64,000 bases of DNA from Prochlorococcus sp. AG-347-J20 (lineage in GTDB: Bacteria; Cyanobacteriota; Cyanobacteriia; PCC-6307; Cyanobiaceae): the NCBI GenBank assembly GCA_003281485.1, contig QCBW01000001.1, positions 62,001 through 126,000 of the forward strand. Reading direction: 5' to 3'. The position numbers and the translations under genes were made by a program. The notes beneath the pieces are model-generated. The model was not told where the DNA came from, made no database searches, and worked only from the letters and a program-made list of their open reading frames with translations. Numbering within the stretch: the stretch's first letter is position 1; each line of letters begins with the position of its first letter. Shown here one piece after another: positions 22,881-37,064 of this stretch.

Positions 22881-23771
22881 TCACCCCAGTTCCAAGCACG
22901 CAAGTCCGTATACTTGATTCATTGGGCAGGGAGGTTGAATGCCTTTATACATTCTGTAAGTTTTTGATATTTCCTCAAATCCCAAACTTGATAAAAGATA
23001 ATTTGCATAAGAGTTCAGATTAGAGCAATCCAATAAGATTTGGCCATCTAAATCACCAACCAGCTCCCTTATTAATAGTTCAGCAAGTGGTGGAGTATCC
23101 GCTAAAAGAGGTCCGATTCTCCAGCCTTGTTCATTATCCTCTAAAACACAAGGTCTTATTCTGCCAAATCCATGGCACATCCCATTATTATCAACAATTG
23201 CACTCACATTACCATGAGGATTTTTCAACCAGTCATTTAGAAAGTGTGGTCTGGGACTAGGTTCTCTTTGATCATCATAAATTAAGACTGCTTCAGAGGA
23301 AATTTTATTGCCAGGAACAACTTTAAAAGAATGAAATTGATCTTTATAGAAATTTCTCAAAGGCAAATCTTGAAAACCATTTAATCTCCATCTATTTGTA
23401 ATGGAAGATTTTCTAAACCCCCACTTTGAATAATCATTCAATCTATCTGGGGCAGCCTCAAGACCAATACAATCAACATTTTTTAAATAATCTAGGGCAT
23501 GTTTCCATAATCTCACTCCATATCCATTATTTCGGAATTCTTTTTTAACTATGTATAAACCTATAAAACCATACGAGGAATTATATTTAATACACGCAAT
23601 AGAACCTATAGGATTATTATCGAGGCAAGCTACCCAAACCCCTTGTTTATCTGTATTTCTATAAATTGATAAGTCATCCATTCCAGGAGAAAAACCTTCT
23701 AATCTTGCCCAGTTTGTAACTTCTGGCATTTCATTAATAGATATCAGTCTTATTGAAAATTTATCCTTCAT
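22881..23771 (-). CDS. GNAT-family acetyltransferase, two-domain
   Basis: The 296-residue protein has an N-terminal GNAT acetyl-CoA domain with GFIGLYIVKKEFRNNGYGVRLW (residues about 67-88, the R/Q-x-x-G-x-G/A motif) and a C-terminal second GNAT-like domain ending LDGQILLDCSNLNSYANYLL. This resembles the YitH-type two-domain group that acetylates small molecules or antibiotics. The natural substrate is unknown. The start at 23771 is a clean ATG. Confidence 0.85.
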   Translation of the reverse strand: MKDKFSIRLISINEMPEVTNWARLEGFSPGMDDLSIYRNTDKQGVWVACLDNNPIGSIACIKYNSSYGFIGLYIVKKEFRNNGYGVRLWKHALDYLKNVDCIGLEAAPDRLNDYSKWGFRKSSITNRWRLNGFQDLPLRNFYKDQFHSFKVVPGNKISSEAVLIYDDQREPSPRPHFLNDWLKNPHGNVSAIVDNNGMCHGFGRIRPCVLEDNEQGWRIGPLLADTPPLAELLIRELVGDLDGQILLDCSNLNSYANYLLSSLGFEEISKTYRMYKGIQPPCPMNQVYGLACLELG

Positions 23772-23928
23772 AAAAATATACTAACCAAGAAATTTTTTAA
23801 TTTTCAAAGGTAATGTTAATAAATTTTGTTATTTCTGATTAATCATTTAATTTAATTTAGGTAGCTAAAAAACCTTAGTTATTTGGAATTTATCCTCTGA
23901 TATATTTAATAATATTCATGGGATTAAA

Positions 23929-25320
23929 ATGAAAATTTCTGATAAATTTCATTTAGAAGACATTAATAAATTAAAAAATACAGTCCTTACTGGTAAAACG
24001 GAAGATATAAAATGGCGGATCCGACATATCAATATAGTTTCTAAACTTTTGGATGAAAATAAAAAAGAGCTAATCAAATCACTTTTTATTGATCTAGGTA
24101 AATCTGAAATTGAAGGACTTTCAGAAATACTTTTAGTAAAAGAAGAAATTTCACTCATAAAAAAGAAACTACGTTCTTGGATGCGACCAAAAAAGATTGG
24201 TACACCTTTTTATCTATTTCCTTCATCCTCCAAAGTTATTTATGAACCTCTTGGGTGTGTATTAATTCTTGGTCCTTATAATTATCCATTACTTTACATT
24301 TTAAAGCCATTGGTAAATATTTTCTCAGCAGGAAATACTGCCGTTATAAAACCATCAGAAAAATGTCCTGCGACCTCAAAACTTATTAAAAAGCTTACTT
24401 CCAAATATTTCCATAAGGATGTCCTATTGACACTAGAAGGTGATTATAAACAATCCATAAAATTAATTGAACAAAATTTCGACCACATATTTTTTACAGG
24501 AAGTACTGAAACGGGAAAATCTATTATGAAATTAGCTTCAAAAAACTTAACTCCATTAACTCTTGAGTTAAGCGGAACAAATCCTGTAATTATTTTTAAG
24601 AATGCAAATTTAGAAGTTGCTGCTAAAAGAATTGTTTGGGGCAAATTTTTTAATTCTGGTCAATCCTGCATGGCGCCGAATCATATCTTTGTAGATAAAG
24701 AAATTGAAAATATTTTTATAGAGAAATTAAAGAAATGCATAGTAAGTTTTTACGGAGATAATCCAATTATTTCCGAAAACTTATCAAAATTAGAGAGAAA
24801 TAAATTTAAATCAACTATTGAAATTATCAAACGATATAAAAAAGAAAAAAGAATTTTATACGGGGGGACTTATAGTAAAAAAAAGATGAAAATATCTCCT
24901 ACAATCTTGAGAACGAATTCAAATGAAACAGATATTTTGCAAAAAGAACTATTCTCTTCACTACTTCCAGTAATTGGAATAAATGATAAGGAATCAGCTT
25001 TAAAACAGATTAGTCAAACATCAAAACCATTAGCAATCTACTTATTTGGAGGCAATAAAAAAATCCATAACCATATTTCAAAAGTAACCAGCTCAGGAAC
25101 AATTTGTATAAATGATGTGATGTTGCCAGTACTTATTCCAAATTTACCATTTGGAGGCGTTGGGCAAAGTGGTATTGGTAAATTTCATGGAGAAGAAGGG
25201 TTTCGAAATTTTTCAAATCAAAAATCTATTACTTTTAAAGGCTTTTTATTTGATTCAAATCTTCGATATCCTCCCTACGAAAGAGTAAAGAAATTTTTAA
25301 AGTTTATTTTTCAGGTTTAA
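23929..25320 (+). CDS. Aldehyde dehydrogenase, class 3-like
   Basis: The 463-residue protein oxidises aldehydes with NAD(P). It shows the ALDH substrate-site blocks VLILGPYNYPLLYILKPLV and GNTAVIKPSEKCPATSKLI, the general base Glu213 in LELSGTNPVIIF, the nucleophile Cys247 in FNSGQSCMAPNH, and LPFGGVGQSGIGKFHG near the end. The length and the short C-terminal hydrophobic tail suggest a fatty-aldehyde or membrane-associated class 3 enzyme. The exact substrate is not known. Confidence 0.9.
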   Translation: MKISDKFHLEDINKLKNTVLTGKTEDIKWRIRHINIVSKLLDENKKELIKSLFIDLGKSEIEGLSEILLVKEEISLIKKKLRSWMRPKKIGTPFYLFPSSSKVIYEPLGCVLILGPYNYPLLYILKPLVNIFSAGNTAVIKPSEKCPATSKLIKKLTSKYFHKDVLLTLEGDYKQSIKLIEQNFDHIFFTGSTETGKSIMKLASKNLTPLTLELSGTNPVIIFKNANLEVAAKRIVWGKFFNSGQSCMAPNHIFVDKEIENIFIEKLKKCIVSFYGDNPIISENLSKLERNKFKSTIEIIKRYKKEKRILYGGTYSKKKMKISPTILRTNSNETDILQKELFSSLLPVIGINDKESALKQISQTSKPLAIYLFGGNKKIHNHISKVTSSGTICINDVMLPVLIPNLPFGGVGQSGIGKFHGEEGFRNFSNQKSITFKGFLFDSNLRYPPYERVKKFLKFIFQV

Positions 25321-25392
25321 ATTACTTAAATTGTTTTCAAAAGCCTAGCGATTTTAAATTAAAAGCTTATCTTTAAATAAACAGCGAGGTTT

Positions 25393-26154
25393 ATGAAATT
25401 TGCATTTTTAGTAATTACCATATTTATTAATTTCTTTTATCACTCATTGATTAAGTCAGAAGAAAAAATATATTCACCAAAAGATAAAATTGAGAATATT
25501 TCTAGAAAAAAATCAATTACTGAAGAAAAAACTGAAATAAAAAAAGTTCATATTGTAAAAAATGGAGATACAATTTCAAGTATTTCAAAATTATATTCAA
25601 TAAATAAAGATCTTATTATTAAACTGAATAACTTAAAAGATAAAAATTATATCTTTGTTGGCCAAAATCTTGTTATCTCCGAATCCACTGAAAATTCTAC
25701 AAAACAATCAGATTCAATAAATTATTATCATATTGTTCAAAAAGGTGAAAACCTTACTGAGATATCTAATAAATATAATTTAAAAGTTTTCGATCTGATT
25801 GAGATAAATAATCTCAATAATCCTGATTCAGTAAAAGTTGGTCAAAAGCTCACAATAAGAAAGTTGAACACAACTAATTCAGAAAATTATGAAATAACTG
25901 AAAATAAAAAAAATAATGACTTACTTGAGTTAAATAAAAAAATTTATGGCCCTCTAGTTATCCAAAGTAAATCATATAAAAATATTAAAGGTAGAAAAGT
26001 TTTAAACGTTCTAAATCAAGACAATAAAAAACTGATTCTTTCAATCAATTGTGATACAAATGAATTAGACGTAAGAATACCTAGCAGAAAATGGATGGGA
26101 AGCAAGCCTGCTAAAGAAGATTTCGAAAATAATTTAATAAATGATTTTTGTTAA
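25393..26154 (+). CDS. Secreted LysM peptidoglycan-binding protein
   Basis: The product begins with a signal peptide or anchor (KFAFLVITIFINFFYHSLI) and contains two LysM repeats, HIVKNGDTISSISKLYSI near residue 53 and HIVQKGENLTEISNKYNL near residue 115. A C-terminal domain with ILSINCDTNELDVRIPSRKW follows. LysM repeats bind cell-wall glycan, so it is probably periplasmic. The C-terminal region is unassigned. Confidence 0.85.
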   Translation: MKFAFLVITIFINFFYHSLIKSEEKIYSPKDKIENISRKKSITEEKTEIKKVHIVKNGDTISSISKLYSINKDLIIKLNNLKDKNYIFVGQNLVISESTENSTKQSDSINYYHIVQKGENLTEISNKYNLKVFDLIEINNLNNPDSVKVGQKLTIRKLNTTNSENYEITENKKNNDLLELNKKIYGPLVIQSKSYKNIKGRKVLNVLNQDNKKLILSINCDTNELDVRIPSRKWMGSKPAKEDFENNLINDFC

Positions 26155-26234
26155 AACTTTTAATTAATATGTGTGAATAATTTCTCTAAGACTATTAATG
26201 ATGGGTTATTCTACAAAAAGTTAAACTAATAGTA

Positions 26235-26444
26235 ATGGCAATTTCAAGAGGAGATCTCGTAAGAGTAAAAAGACCAGAATCATATTGGTACAATGAAATA
26301 GGTAAAGTTGCTTCAATTGATACCTCAGGGATTAAATATAACTGTGTAGTCAGATTCGATAAAGTAAATTACGCTGGGATAAGCGGAACTGATGGTGGAG
26401 CAAATACAAATAATTTTGCTGAAAGTGAATTAGAGAAAGCTTAA
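26235..26444 (+). CDS. psaE: Photosystem I reaction centre subunit IV
   Basis: PsaE is the stromal PSI subunit that helps dock ferredoxin. The 69-residue SH3-like protein matches closely: [20 protein letters not shown], then [20 protein letters not shown]. The mutM gene starts four bases after its stop, so the two are cotranscribed. The start at 26235 is a clean ATG. Confidence 0.96.
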   Translation: MAISRGDLVRVKRPESYWYNEIGKVASIDTSGIKYNCVVRFDKVNYAGISGTDGGANTNNFAESELEKA

Positions 26445-26448
26445 ATAA

Positions 26449-27327
26449 TTGCCTGAATTACCTGAAGTTGAAACTGTTCGCAGAGGTTTAGAGCAAAAAC
26501 TTAATAACTTTATTATTAAAAAAGTAGAAATATGTAGGGATTCAACTGTTGCATTCCCAACAAATAAACAAGAATTCATTAATGGACTTCGGAATTCACT
26601 TATATATAAATGGGATCGAAGAGGAAAATATTTAATAGCTAAATTGAAAGAAGTTCAAAATGATAATTCTCAATTTCCTTTAAAGAATTCACAAAATAAC
26701 GGATTTCTTGTTGTTCATCTCAGAATGACTGGATATTTCAAATTTTTAGAAAATTCTACTCAGCCTTGTAAACATACAAGAATAAGATTTTTCGATAAAA
26801 ACAATAATGAGCTCAGATACATAGACGTAAGAAGTTTTGGCAAAATATGGTGGATTAAGGAAGAGTTATCACCTAACAAAATAATCAAAGGATTAGGTTC
26901 ATTAGGACCAGAACCATTTTCTAGAGAATTTGACGCAGATTACCTTAAGAAAGTTATTTCCAAAAGAACAAAATCTATAAAAGCTGTCTTATTAGATCAA
27001 ACAATAGTAGCAGGTATAGGTAATATTTATGCTGATGAAAGTTTATATTCTGCTGGCATCTCACCCTTTAGGGAAGCTAGAACAATCAAGAAAAATGAGT
27101 TAATTAATCTCAAAGAATCAATTGTTGATGTATTAAAAAAAAGTATAGGTTCAGGAGGGACGACATTTAGTGATTTTAGAAATTTGGAAGGAGAGCATGG
27201 TAATTTTGGTTTAAAAACAAATGTTTACAGAAGAACTGGTAAAGAATGTCTCAAATGTAGAAATCTAATTGAAAAGAAAAAAATTGCTGGAAGAAGTACC
27301 CATTGGTGTCCAAATTGTCAAAAATAA
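26449..27327 (+). CDS. mutM: Formamidopyrimidine-DNA glycosylase
   Basis: MutM removes oxidised purines such as 8-oxoguanine. The TTG start is required because the catalytic Pro must be residue 2: [13 protein letters not shown]. Conserved [15 protein letters not shown] and [11 protein letters not shown] blocks and the C-terminal zinc finger ([20 protein letters not shown], then CPNC) are all present. The length of 292 is normal. It follows psaE and faces the 5S rRNA gene. Confidence 0.94.
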   Translation: MPELPEVETVRRGLEQKLNNFIIKKVEICRDSTVAFPTNKQEFINGLRNSLIYKWDRRGKYLIAKLKEVQNDNSQFPLKNSQNNGFLVVHLRMTGYFKFLENSTQPCKHTRIRFFDKNNNELRYIDVRSFGKIWWIKEELSPNKIIKGLGSLGPEPFSREFDADYLKKVISKRTKSIKAVLLDQTIVAGIGNIYADESLYSAGISPFREARTIKKNELINLKESIVDVLKKSIGSGGTTFSDFRNLEGEHGNFGLKTNVYRRTGKECLKCRNLIEKKKIAGRSTHWCPNCQK

Positions 27328-27360
27328 AAAAGGGCTTACTCAAGAAGAGTAAACCCTTTT
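27328..27360. terminator. Shared bidirectional terminator between mutM and the rRNA operon
   Basis: The stem AAAAGGGCTTACTC (27328-27341) with GAGTAAACCCTTTT (27347-27360) has a five-base loop and one mismatch. The ends give a T-run on the plus strand after mutM and on the minus strand after 5S rRNA. Confidence 0.82.
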
Positions 27361-27370
27361 AAATATTTTT

Positions 27371-27488
27371 ACCTGGCATTGAGCTATTTTCTCAAGGGGC
27401 TACCCCCTAAATATTTTCGCCGCTGATGCGTTTCACAACCGAGTTCGAGATGGATCGGAGTGGTTCCACATCGCCATGAACACCAGGA
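27371..27488 (-). rRNA. rrf: 5S ribosomal RNA
   Basis: The minus strand carries a 5S rRNA of about 118 bases: a closing stem CCTGG/CCAGG, the conserved CCGAACTCG-type segment read here as cgagttcgg, and correct placement after 23S in the rRNA operon. Ends are accurate to a few bases. Confidence 0.93.
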
Positions 27489-27552
27489 TAGTGTGAACCT
27501 TGAGAACTGCATAGAAAATTATATAAATGAAAGACAATTAATTAAGTTTATT

Positions 27553-30427
<2,875 letters not shown>

Positions 30428-30682
30428 AATAACTTCATAATTGAAGCATCAGCTTAATAGAATTGTTATTAATGCATTCGCACAAATAATAAATCTGCAT
30501 CATAAAGATGCTTATTGTCTTTAAAAATAATCTATGCAGTTGTCAAGGTTCTCTGAAAACAATGAAATTAATTCAATGAGTCCAGCATCTTAATGATTTC
30601 ATTAGGAAGCTAGATTCGTTCAGAATTTGATCACAACTCAAAACTTTTCCTTTCTATAAATTATGGAAGAGGTGGTAATCAG

Positions 30683-30755
30683 TGGAGGTAAGCGGACTCG
30701 AACCGCTGACATCCTGCTTGCAAAGCAGGCGCTCTACCAACTGAGCTATACCCCC
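30683..30755 (-). tRNA. tRNA-Ala (TGC)
   Basis: A 73-base cloverleaf with acceptor GGGGGTA/TACCTCC, D arm AGCTCAGTTGGTAGAGC, anticodon loop with TGC inside TTTGCAAGC, and T arm GGTTCGAGTCC. It sits in the 16S-23S spacer, where it is processed from the rRNA transcript. Confidence 0.97.
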
Positions 30756-30767
30756 AACATAGAGATA

Positions 30768-30841
<74 letters not shown>

Positions 30842-30966
30842 AGGAAAAATAATGGGTGTGACCTAGAAAAACTTAGGAAATGAAATTCTTAATAAATTAA
30901 AAACGTGAGATACCGATCGACCTAAGGTGACAAAATAATAATATTAAACATTTTGTTGTCTCCCTG

Positions 30967-32446
<1,480 letters not shown>

Positions 32447-33049
32447 GTTGTGTTCAAATCCTTTTGTAGATAAATCTACTCAAATTGAATTGCTGCATCA
32501 TAAATAAAAAAATTTTTGTATTTAGATTTAGCCTCCTTAAATTTTAAGGATTACTTTGAGTGCACATTAAAAATATTTCTAAGGTGACTTTCCAAGATCT
32601 CAGATCCGTTTGTCTCAATACTATAGGTTAGCAATTGATGACATTTTATATTTTCTTGACGGGACCTCACACCTTTATTGCATATACATCTTGAAGTAAC
32701 TAAAAATAATTTCAGTTATTCTTGACGCAATAAAAGCATCAGTTCCTAAGTTTTTAAATTTTCTAGGTACATTATCTACTCATAAAAGTAGAATAAATTA
32801 GAAGGAACCCTTCTACTGGTTGGGATTTAAAGAAAATCTATAAATTCCAAAATACTCAATTGTACCTAAAATTAAAACTTTAGATAGAATTAGAGAGATG
32901 CAAAAATTAGTTTTTTTGCCCAGAAGAAAATACTAAACCATTTGACCGTAATTATGCAACCATTAATACATAATTTTTTTTATTAATTTAATTTTTGTTC
33001 AATATTAACTTCACAAACTAGGCTTTAAATTAGGAGTACTTTCAATAAA
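32447..33049 (-). promoter_or_regulatory. rRNA operon leader and promoter region, no gene seen
   Basis: This 600-base AT-rich stretch between the 16S 5' end and the divergent invertase gene contains no credible gene. A minus-strand TATAGT (32620-32625) about 175 bases upstream of mature 16S could be the rrn -10 box, but a good -35 partner is not evident. A near-perfect inverted repeat (CCTTAAATTTTAAGG, near 32533) lies in the leader. The promoter assignment is a guess. Confidence 0.35.
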
Positions 33050-34489
33050 ATGGCAGAAAGATTTAGTCAAAAAAATTTAAGAGTAAGGCCAAGTTCAGAT
33101 GAGGAAAAAATTGTAACAAATGCAAAAAAACACTTTGAAAAAACTTTAGTTGAAATAACAGGTGAGATAGTTGGAAGTGTTGCTGCATTGGAACATCCAA
33201 CAAAAAATAAAAAATTAAATTATGGAGAAATATTTTTAAGAGATAACGTTCCTGTAATGATTTACCTCATTACTCAAAAACGGTACGACATTGTAAAAAA
33301 GTTCCTCAGTGTATGCCTTGAGTTGCAAAGCACTAATTATCAAACTCGTGGAGTATTTCCTACTAGTTTCGTTGAAGAGAATGGGAAGCTTATTGGAGAC
33401 TATGGTCAAAGATCTATTGGCAGGATCACTTCAGCTGATGCGAGTTTATGGTGGCCAATTTTATGTTGGTATTATGTTAATAAAAGTGGTGATTATGTCT
33501 TCGGTAAAAGTCAAAGCGTTCAAAGAGGTATTCAACTTTTATTAGATCTAGTTCTGCATCCAACATTTGAAGGCACTCCGGTACTTTTTGTCCCAGATTG
33601 CGCGTTTATGATTGATAGACCAATGGATGTATGGGGAGCCCCCTTAGAAGTTGAAGTTTTACTTCATGGCTGTTTAAAAAGCTGTATAAATTTAATGGAA
33701 TTAAGTCGAGCTGATCATGTAAGTAGACTTCTAGATCAAAGACTTGTCCTCACAAATCAATGGGTTAAAGATTTAGGAAGTTTTCTCTTGAAACATTATT
33801 GGGTTACAAGCCAAACAATGCAAATCTTAAGAAGAAGGCCAACTGAGCAGTATGGAGATGACCAACACTTCAATGAATTTAACGTTCAACCTCAAGTAGT
33901 TCCTTCATGGCTTCAAGATTGGTTAGAAAATAGAGGTGGATATTTAATTGGGAATATTAGAACAGGTAGGCCTGATTTTAGATTTTACAGTTTAGGAAAT
34001 TCTCTAGCCTGTATGTTTGGGATACTGCCGCCTGCAGAACAAAGAGCTTTATTTAGATTAGTTCTACATAATAGACAGCATTTAATGGCACAAATGCCTA
34101 TGAGGATTTGTCATCCTCATATGGATGTAGAGGAATGGCAAAATAAAACTGGTTCGGATCCAAAGAATTGGCCTTGGAGCTACCATAATGGGGGGCATTG
34201 GCCAAGTTTACTTTGGTTTTTTGGTACGGCTGTCCTTTTACATCAAAAAAATTACCCTTCCGATGACGTAATACTGATGGAAGAAATGAGATCTTTAATT
34301 GAGGAGTCGTATTGGTGTCAACTTAATCAATTACCTAAGCAAGAGTGGGCTGAATATTTTGATGGACCAACAGGTACATGGGTTGGACAACAATCAAGAA
34401 CCTACCAAACATGGACAATTGTTGGTTTTTTATTGATGCATCACTTTTTAAGGAAAGATGCCACAGATTTGAATATGTTTAAACTTTGA
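33050..34489 (+). CDS. Neutral/alkaline invertase, glycoside hydrolase family 100
   Basis: Family GH100 enzymes hydrolyse sucrose to glucose and fructose in the cytoplasm. The 479-residue product aligns along its length with plant and cyanobacterial neutral invertases: NYGEIFLRDNVPVMIYLI, RGVFPTSFVEENGKLIGDYG, FVPDCAFMIDRPMDVWGAPL, WPWSYHNGGHWPSLLWFFGT, and TYQTWTIVGFLLMHH. Sucrose is a compatible solute in marine picocyanobacteria, so this gene probably controls its turnover. It is convergent with petD, two bases from its stop. Confidence 0.9.
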   Translation: MAERFSQKNLRVRPSSDEEKIVTNAKKHFEKTLVEITGEIVGSVAALEHPTKNKKLNYGEIFLRDNVPVMIYLITQKRYDIVKKFLSVCLELQSTNYQTRGVFPTSFVEENGKLIGDYGQRSIGRITSADASLWWPILCWYYVNKSGDYVFGKSQSVQRGIQLLLDLVLHPTFEGTPVLFVPDCAFMIDRPMDVWGAPLEVEVLLHGCLKSCINLMELSRADHVSRLLDQRLVLTNQWVKDLGSFLLKHYWVTSQTMQILRRRPTEQYGDDQHFNEFNVQPQVVPSWLQDWLENRGGYLIGNIRTGRPDFRFYSLGNSLACMFGILPPAEQRALFRLVLHNRQHLMAQMPMRICHPHMDVEEWQNKTGSDPKNWPWSYHNGGHWPSLLWFFGTAVLLHQKNYPSDDVILMEEMRSLIEESYWCQLNQLPKQEWAEYFDGPTGTWVGQQSRTYQTWTIVGFLLMHHFLRKDATDLNMFKL

Positions 34490-34491
34490 TT

Positions 34492-34974
34492 CTAAAATAA
34501 ACCTAAGGTAAGAGATTTATCAATAGGTAAACAAGCACCGATACCGAGATATATTGTTAAAAAAGTACCAAATAAGAAAACTGACATTGCTATCGGTCTT
34601 CTAAAAGGGTTTGAGAATTTATTAACGTTTTCTATAAATGGCAAAATCATTAAACCAAGAGGAATTAATGTTTGAAGTGCAATACCCAAAAGTTTATTAG
34701 GTACAACCCTGAGTATTTGAAAAACTGGGTAAAGATACCATTCAGGTAATATTTCTAGAGGTGTAGCGAATGGATTTGCTTTATCTCCCAACATTGCTGG
34801 GTCAAGGACTGCTAGTCCGACTACACATGCAATAGTGCCTAAGATAACTACAGGAAAGATGTAGAGTAGATCGTTAGGCCAAGCAGGTTCCCCGTAATAA
34901 TTATGACCCATACCTTTGGCTAGTTTTGCCCTCAATTTCGGATCGGTTAGATCTGGTTTCTTTAAAGTAGACAT
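34492..34974 (-). CDS. petD: Cytochrome b6f complex subunit IV
   Basis: The 160-residue, three-helix protein matches PetD throughout: [60 protein letters not shown] (the quinol-oxidation PEWY loop) and [11 protein letters not shown]. Together with PetB it forms the quinol-binding core of the b6f complex in thylakoids. It is downstream of petB by 32 bases on the same strand. Confidence 0.97.
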   Translation of the reverse strand: MSTLKKPDLTDPKLRAKLAKGMGHNYYGEPAWPNDLLYIFPVVILGTIACVVGLAVLDPAMLGDKANPFATPLEILPEWYLYPVFQILRVVPNKLLGIALQTLIPLGLMILPFIENVNKFSNPFRRPIAMSVFLFGTFLTIYLGIGACLPIDKSLTLGLF

Positions 34975-35006
34975 TTTAATTTCAACAATAATTAAAGTAT
35001 AGAGGT

Positions 35007-35663
35007 TTATAAAGGACCTGAAATACCTTGTTTACGAATCATTAGAAAGTGCATCAACATGAAAACTGCTAGCGACCATGGCAAAACAAAAGTATGAAGA
35101 CTGTAGAATCTAGTAAGAGTTGATTGTCCAACACTTTCTCCGCCTCTTAGTAGCTCAACCATAAAATCACCAATTACGGGTATTGCTGCAGGAACACCAG
35201 AAACAATCTTGACGGCCCAATATCCAACTTGATCCCAAGGTAAGGAGTAACCTGTAACACCAAATGCAACAGTTATAACTGCCATTACTACTCCTGTAAC
35301 CCAAGTTAGTTCTCTTGGTCTTTTAAAACCGCCAGTTAGATAAACTCTAAAGACATGGAGGATAAGCATAAGAACCATCATAGATGCACTCCATCTATGG
35401 ACAGATCTTATTAACCAACCAAAACTTACATCTGTCATTAAATAACTAACTGAATTATAAGCCTGCGTAACTGTTGGCTTATAGTAAAAAGTCATTGCAA
35501 AACCTGTTGCAAATTGAATTAGGAAGCATACTAAAGTTATGCCTCCTAAACAATAAAAAATATTTACGTGAGGGGGTACGTACTTGGAAGTTACGTCGTC
35601 AGTTATGTCTTGAATTTCAAGTCTTTCTTGAAACCAGTCATAAACAGATGAGGAATTCGCCAT
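35007..35663 (-). CDS. petB: Cytochrome b6
   Basis: The 218-residue protein holds four transmembrane helices with paired haem-ligand His residues in [20 protein letters not shown] and [20 protein letters not shown], plus the LPWDQVGYW segment. It carries electrons across the membrane within the b6f complex. The start at ATG 35663 is divergent from ctpA, with 70 bases between the two starts. Confidence 0.97.
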
Positions 35664-35733
35664 CCAAAAAAAATTAGCTTTGATATAAAGAGCTTACTTA
35701 AAATTCTTATACTTGGTGTTAACACTTAACCCA

Positions 35734-37026
35734 ATGAATTCATCTTTTAACAAACTTTTAATATTCAAAACATTAATCACATCGCTATTGATTATTGTTT
35801 TTTCTACCAATTTTCTATTTATTGAAAGAGTAGATGCTCTCAGTGATAGTAAGCAATTAGTCCTTGACGCCTGGACTTTAGTAAATGAAGGATTTTATGA
35901 CCCAGAAAAGTTTGATGAAATACAATGGAAGAGAATTAGACAAAAAACATTACAGAAACAAATTGAAACATCTGAAGAAGCTTATTCTGCAATTGAAGAC
36001 ATGTTAAAACCTTTAGAAGATCCATATACGAGAATTTTACGCCCGAAAGATTATGAACTCTTAAAATCAAGCAATTTTGGTAGCGAAATTAATGGTGTTG
36101 GGCTTCAATTAGGTGAAGATGATGATAAAAAAATTAAAGTTATCTCTACTCTAGGAGGATCACCAGCTGAAGAAGCTGGAATAGTTGCAGGAGACTTCAT
36201 TAAAACAGTAGATGGAATTGAAACAGATGAATTAGGCCTTGCTAACACCGCTTCTAAGTTAAGAGGTCAATCAGGAACAAAGGTTTTGGTTGAGATCTTT
36301 TCGGAATCAGGAGAAATTAGGGAGTTTGATTTAGAAAGAAGATCAGTAGACCTTAGACCAGTTAGAACAAAGAGATTAAGAGATGATCTTCATACAATAG
36401 GATATTTAAGGATAACTCAATTTAGTGAAAGCGTACCTAAAAAAGTTGAAGAAGCTCTTCAAGAGTTAAAAGAGAGAGAGGTTGAAGCATTAATATTAGA
36501 TCTAAGAAATAATTCGGGTGGTCTAGTTAGTTCAGGGATAGCAGTTGCCGATTCATTATTGAGTGAGAAACCAGTTGTAGAGACAAAAGATAGGAATGGC
36601 ATCAAAGATGTAATAAATTCGCAAAAACAGACATCTTTTGATGGACCAATGGTAACTTTGGTAAATAAAGGAACAGCTAGTGCAAGCGAGATACTTGCAG
36701 GCTCTCTCCAAGATAACGGCAGATCAATTCTCATGGGAGAACAAACTTACGGGAAAGGTTTAATTCAATCTCTAAAAAGTTTGGGAGAAGACAGTGGCAT
36801 AGCAATAACCGTTGCTAGTTACTTAACTCCCAAAGGTAATGATATACAAGGCCAAGGCATGACACCTGATAAGCCACTTGATCTTCCGGAAGCTCGTGAA
36901 TATGGAAGTTCTGATGATAAATGGATAAAAAATGCGGAATTATTTCTTGATTCACTTCTAGAAGGACAAGAAGAAGAAATTTCAATTCAAACTAGTGAAT
37001 TAAGCAATGAAGGAACAAAATCCTGA
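35734..37026 (+). CDS. ctpA: Carboxyl-terminal processing protease (D1 processing)
   Basis: CtpA trims the C-terminus of the PSII D1 protein in the lumen. From ATG 35734 (a TTG lies seven codons upstream) the protein has a signal peptide (residues about 7-36), a PDZ domain (GVGLQLGEDDDKKIKVISTL region, GSPAEEAGIVAGDFI), and a catalytic domain with Ser316 in GTASASEILAG and Lys341 in TYGKGLIQSL. The Ser/Lys spacing of 25 matches the family. It is divergent from petB. Confidence 0.92.
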   Translation: MNSSFNKLLIFKTLITSLLIIVFSTNFLFIERVDALSDSKQLVLDAWTLVNEGFYDPEKFDEIQWKRIRQKTLQKQIETSEEAYSAIEDMLKPLEDPYTRILRPKDYELLKSSNFGSEINGVGLQLGEDDDKKIKVISTLGGSPAEEAGIVAGDFIKTVDGIETDELGLANTASKLRGQSGTKVLVEIFSESGEIREFDLERRSVDLRPVRTKRLRDDLHTIGYLRITQFSESVPKKVEEALQELKEREVEALILDLRNNSGGLVSSGIAVADSLLSEKPVVETKDRNGIKDVINSQKQTSFDGPMVTLVNKGTASASEILAGSLQDNGRSILMGEQTYGKGLIQSLKSLGEDSGIAITVASYLTPKGNDIQGQGMTPDKPLDLPEAREYGSSDDKWIKNAELFLDSLLEGQEEEISIQTSELSNEGTKS

Positions 37027-37064
37027 AATAACAAAAGATTTATAAACAGGAAATTTTAAATGCT

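Noticed and set aside
23949-24158. Minus-strand frame inside the aldehyde dehydrogenase gene
   Set aside because: It is Ser/Phe-rich and lies in the shadow of a strong plus-strand coding region; similar shadows inside other genes were also dropped.
33309-33545. Plus-strand 78-residue frame inside the invertase gene
   Set aside because: It is in another frame of the long, well-conserved GH100 gene and has no support of its own.
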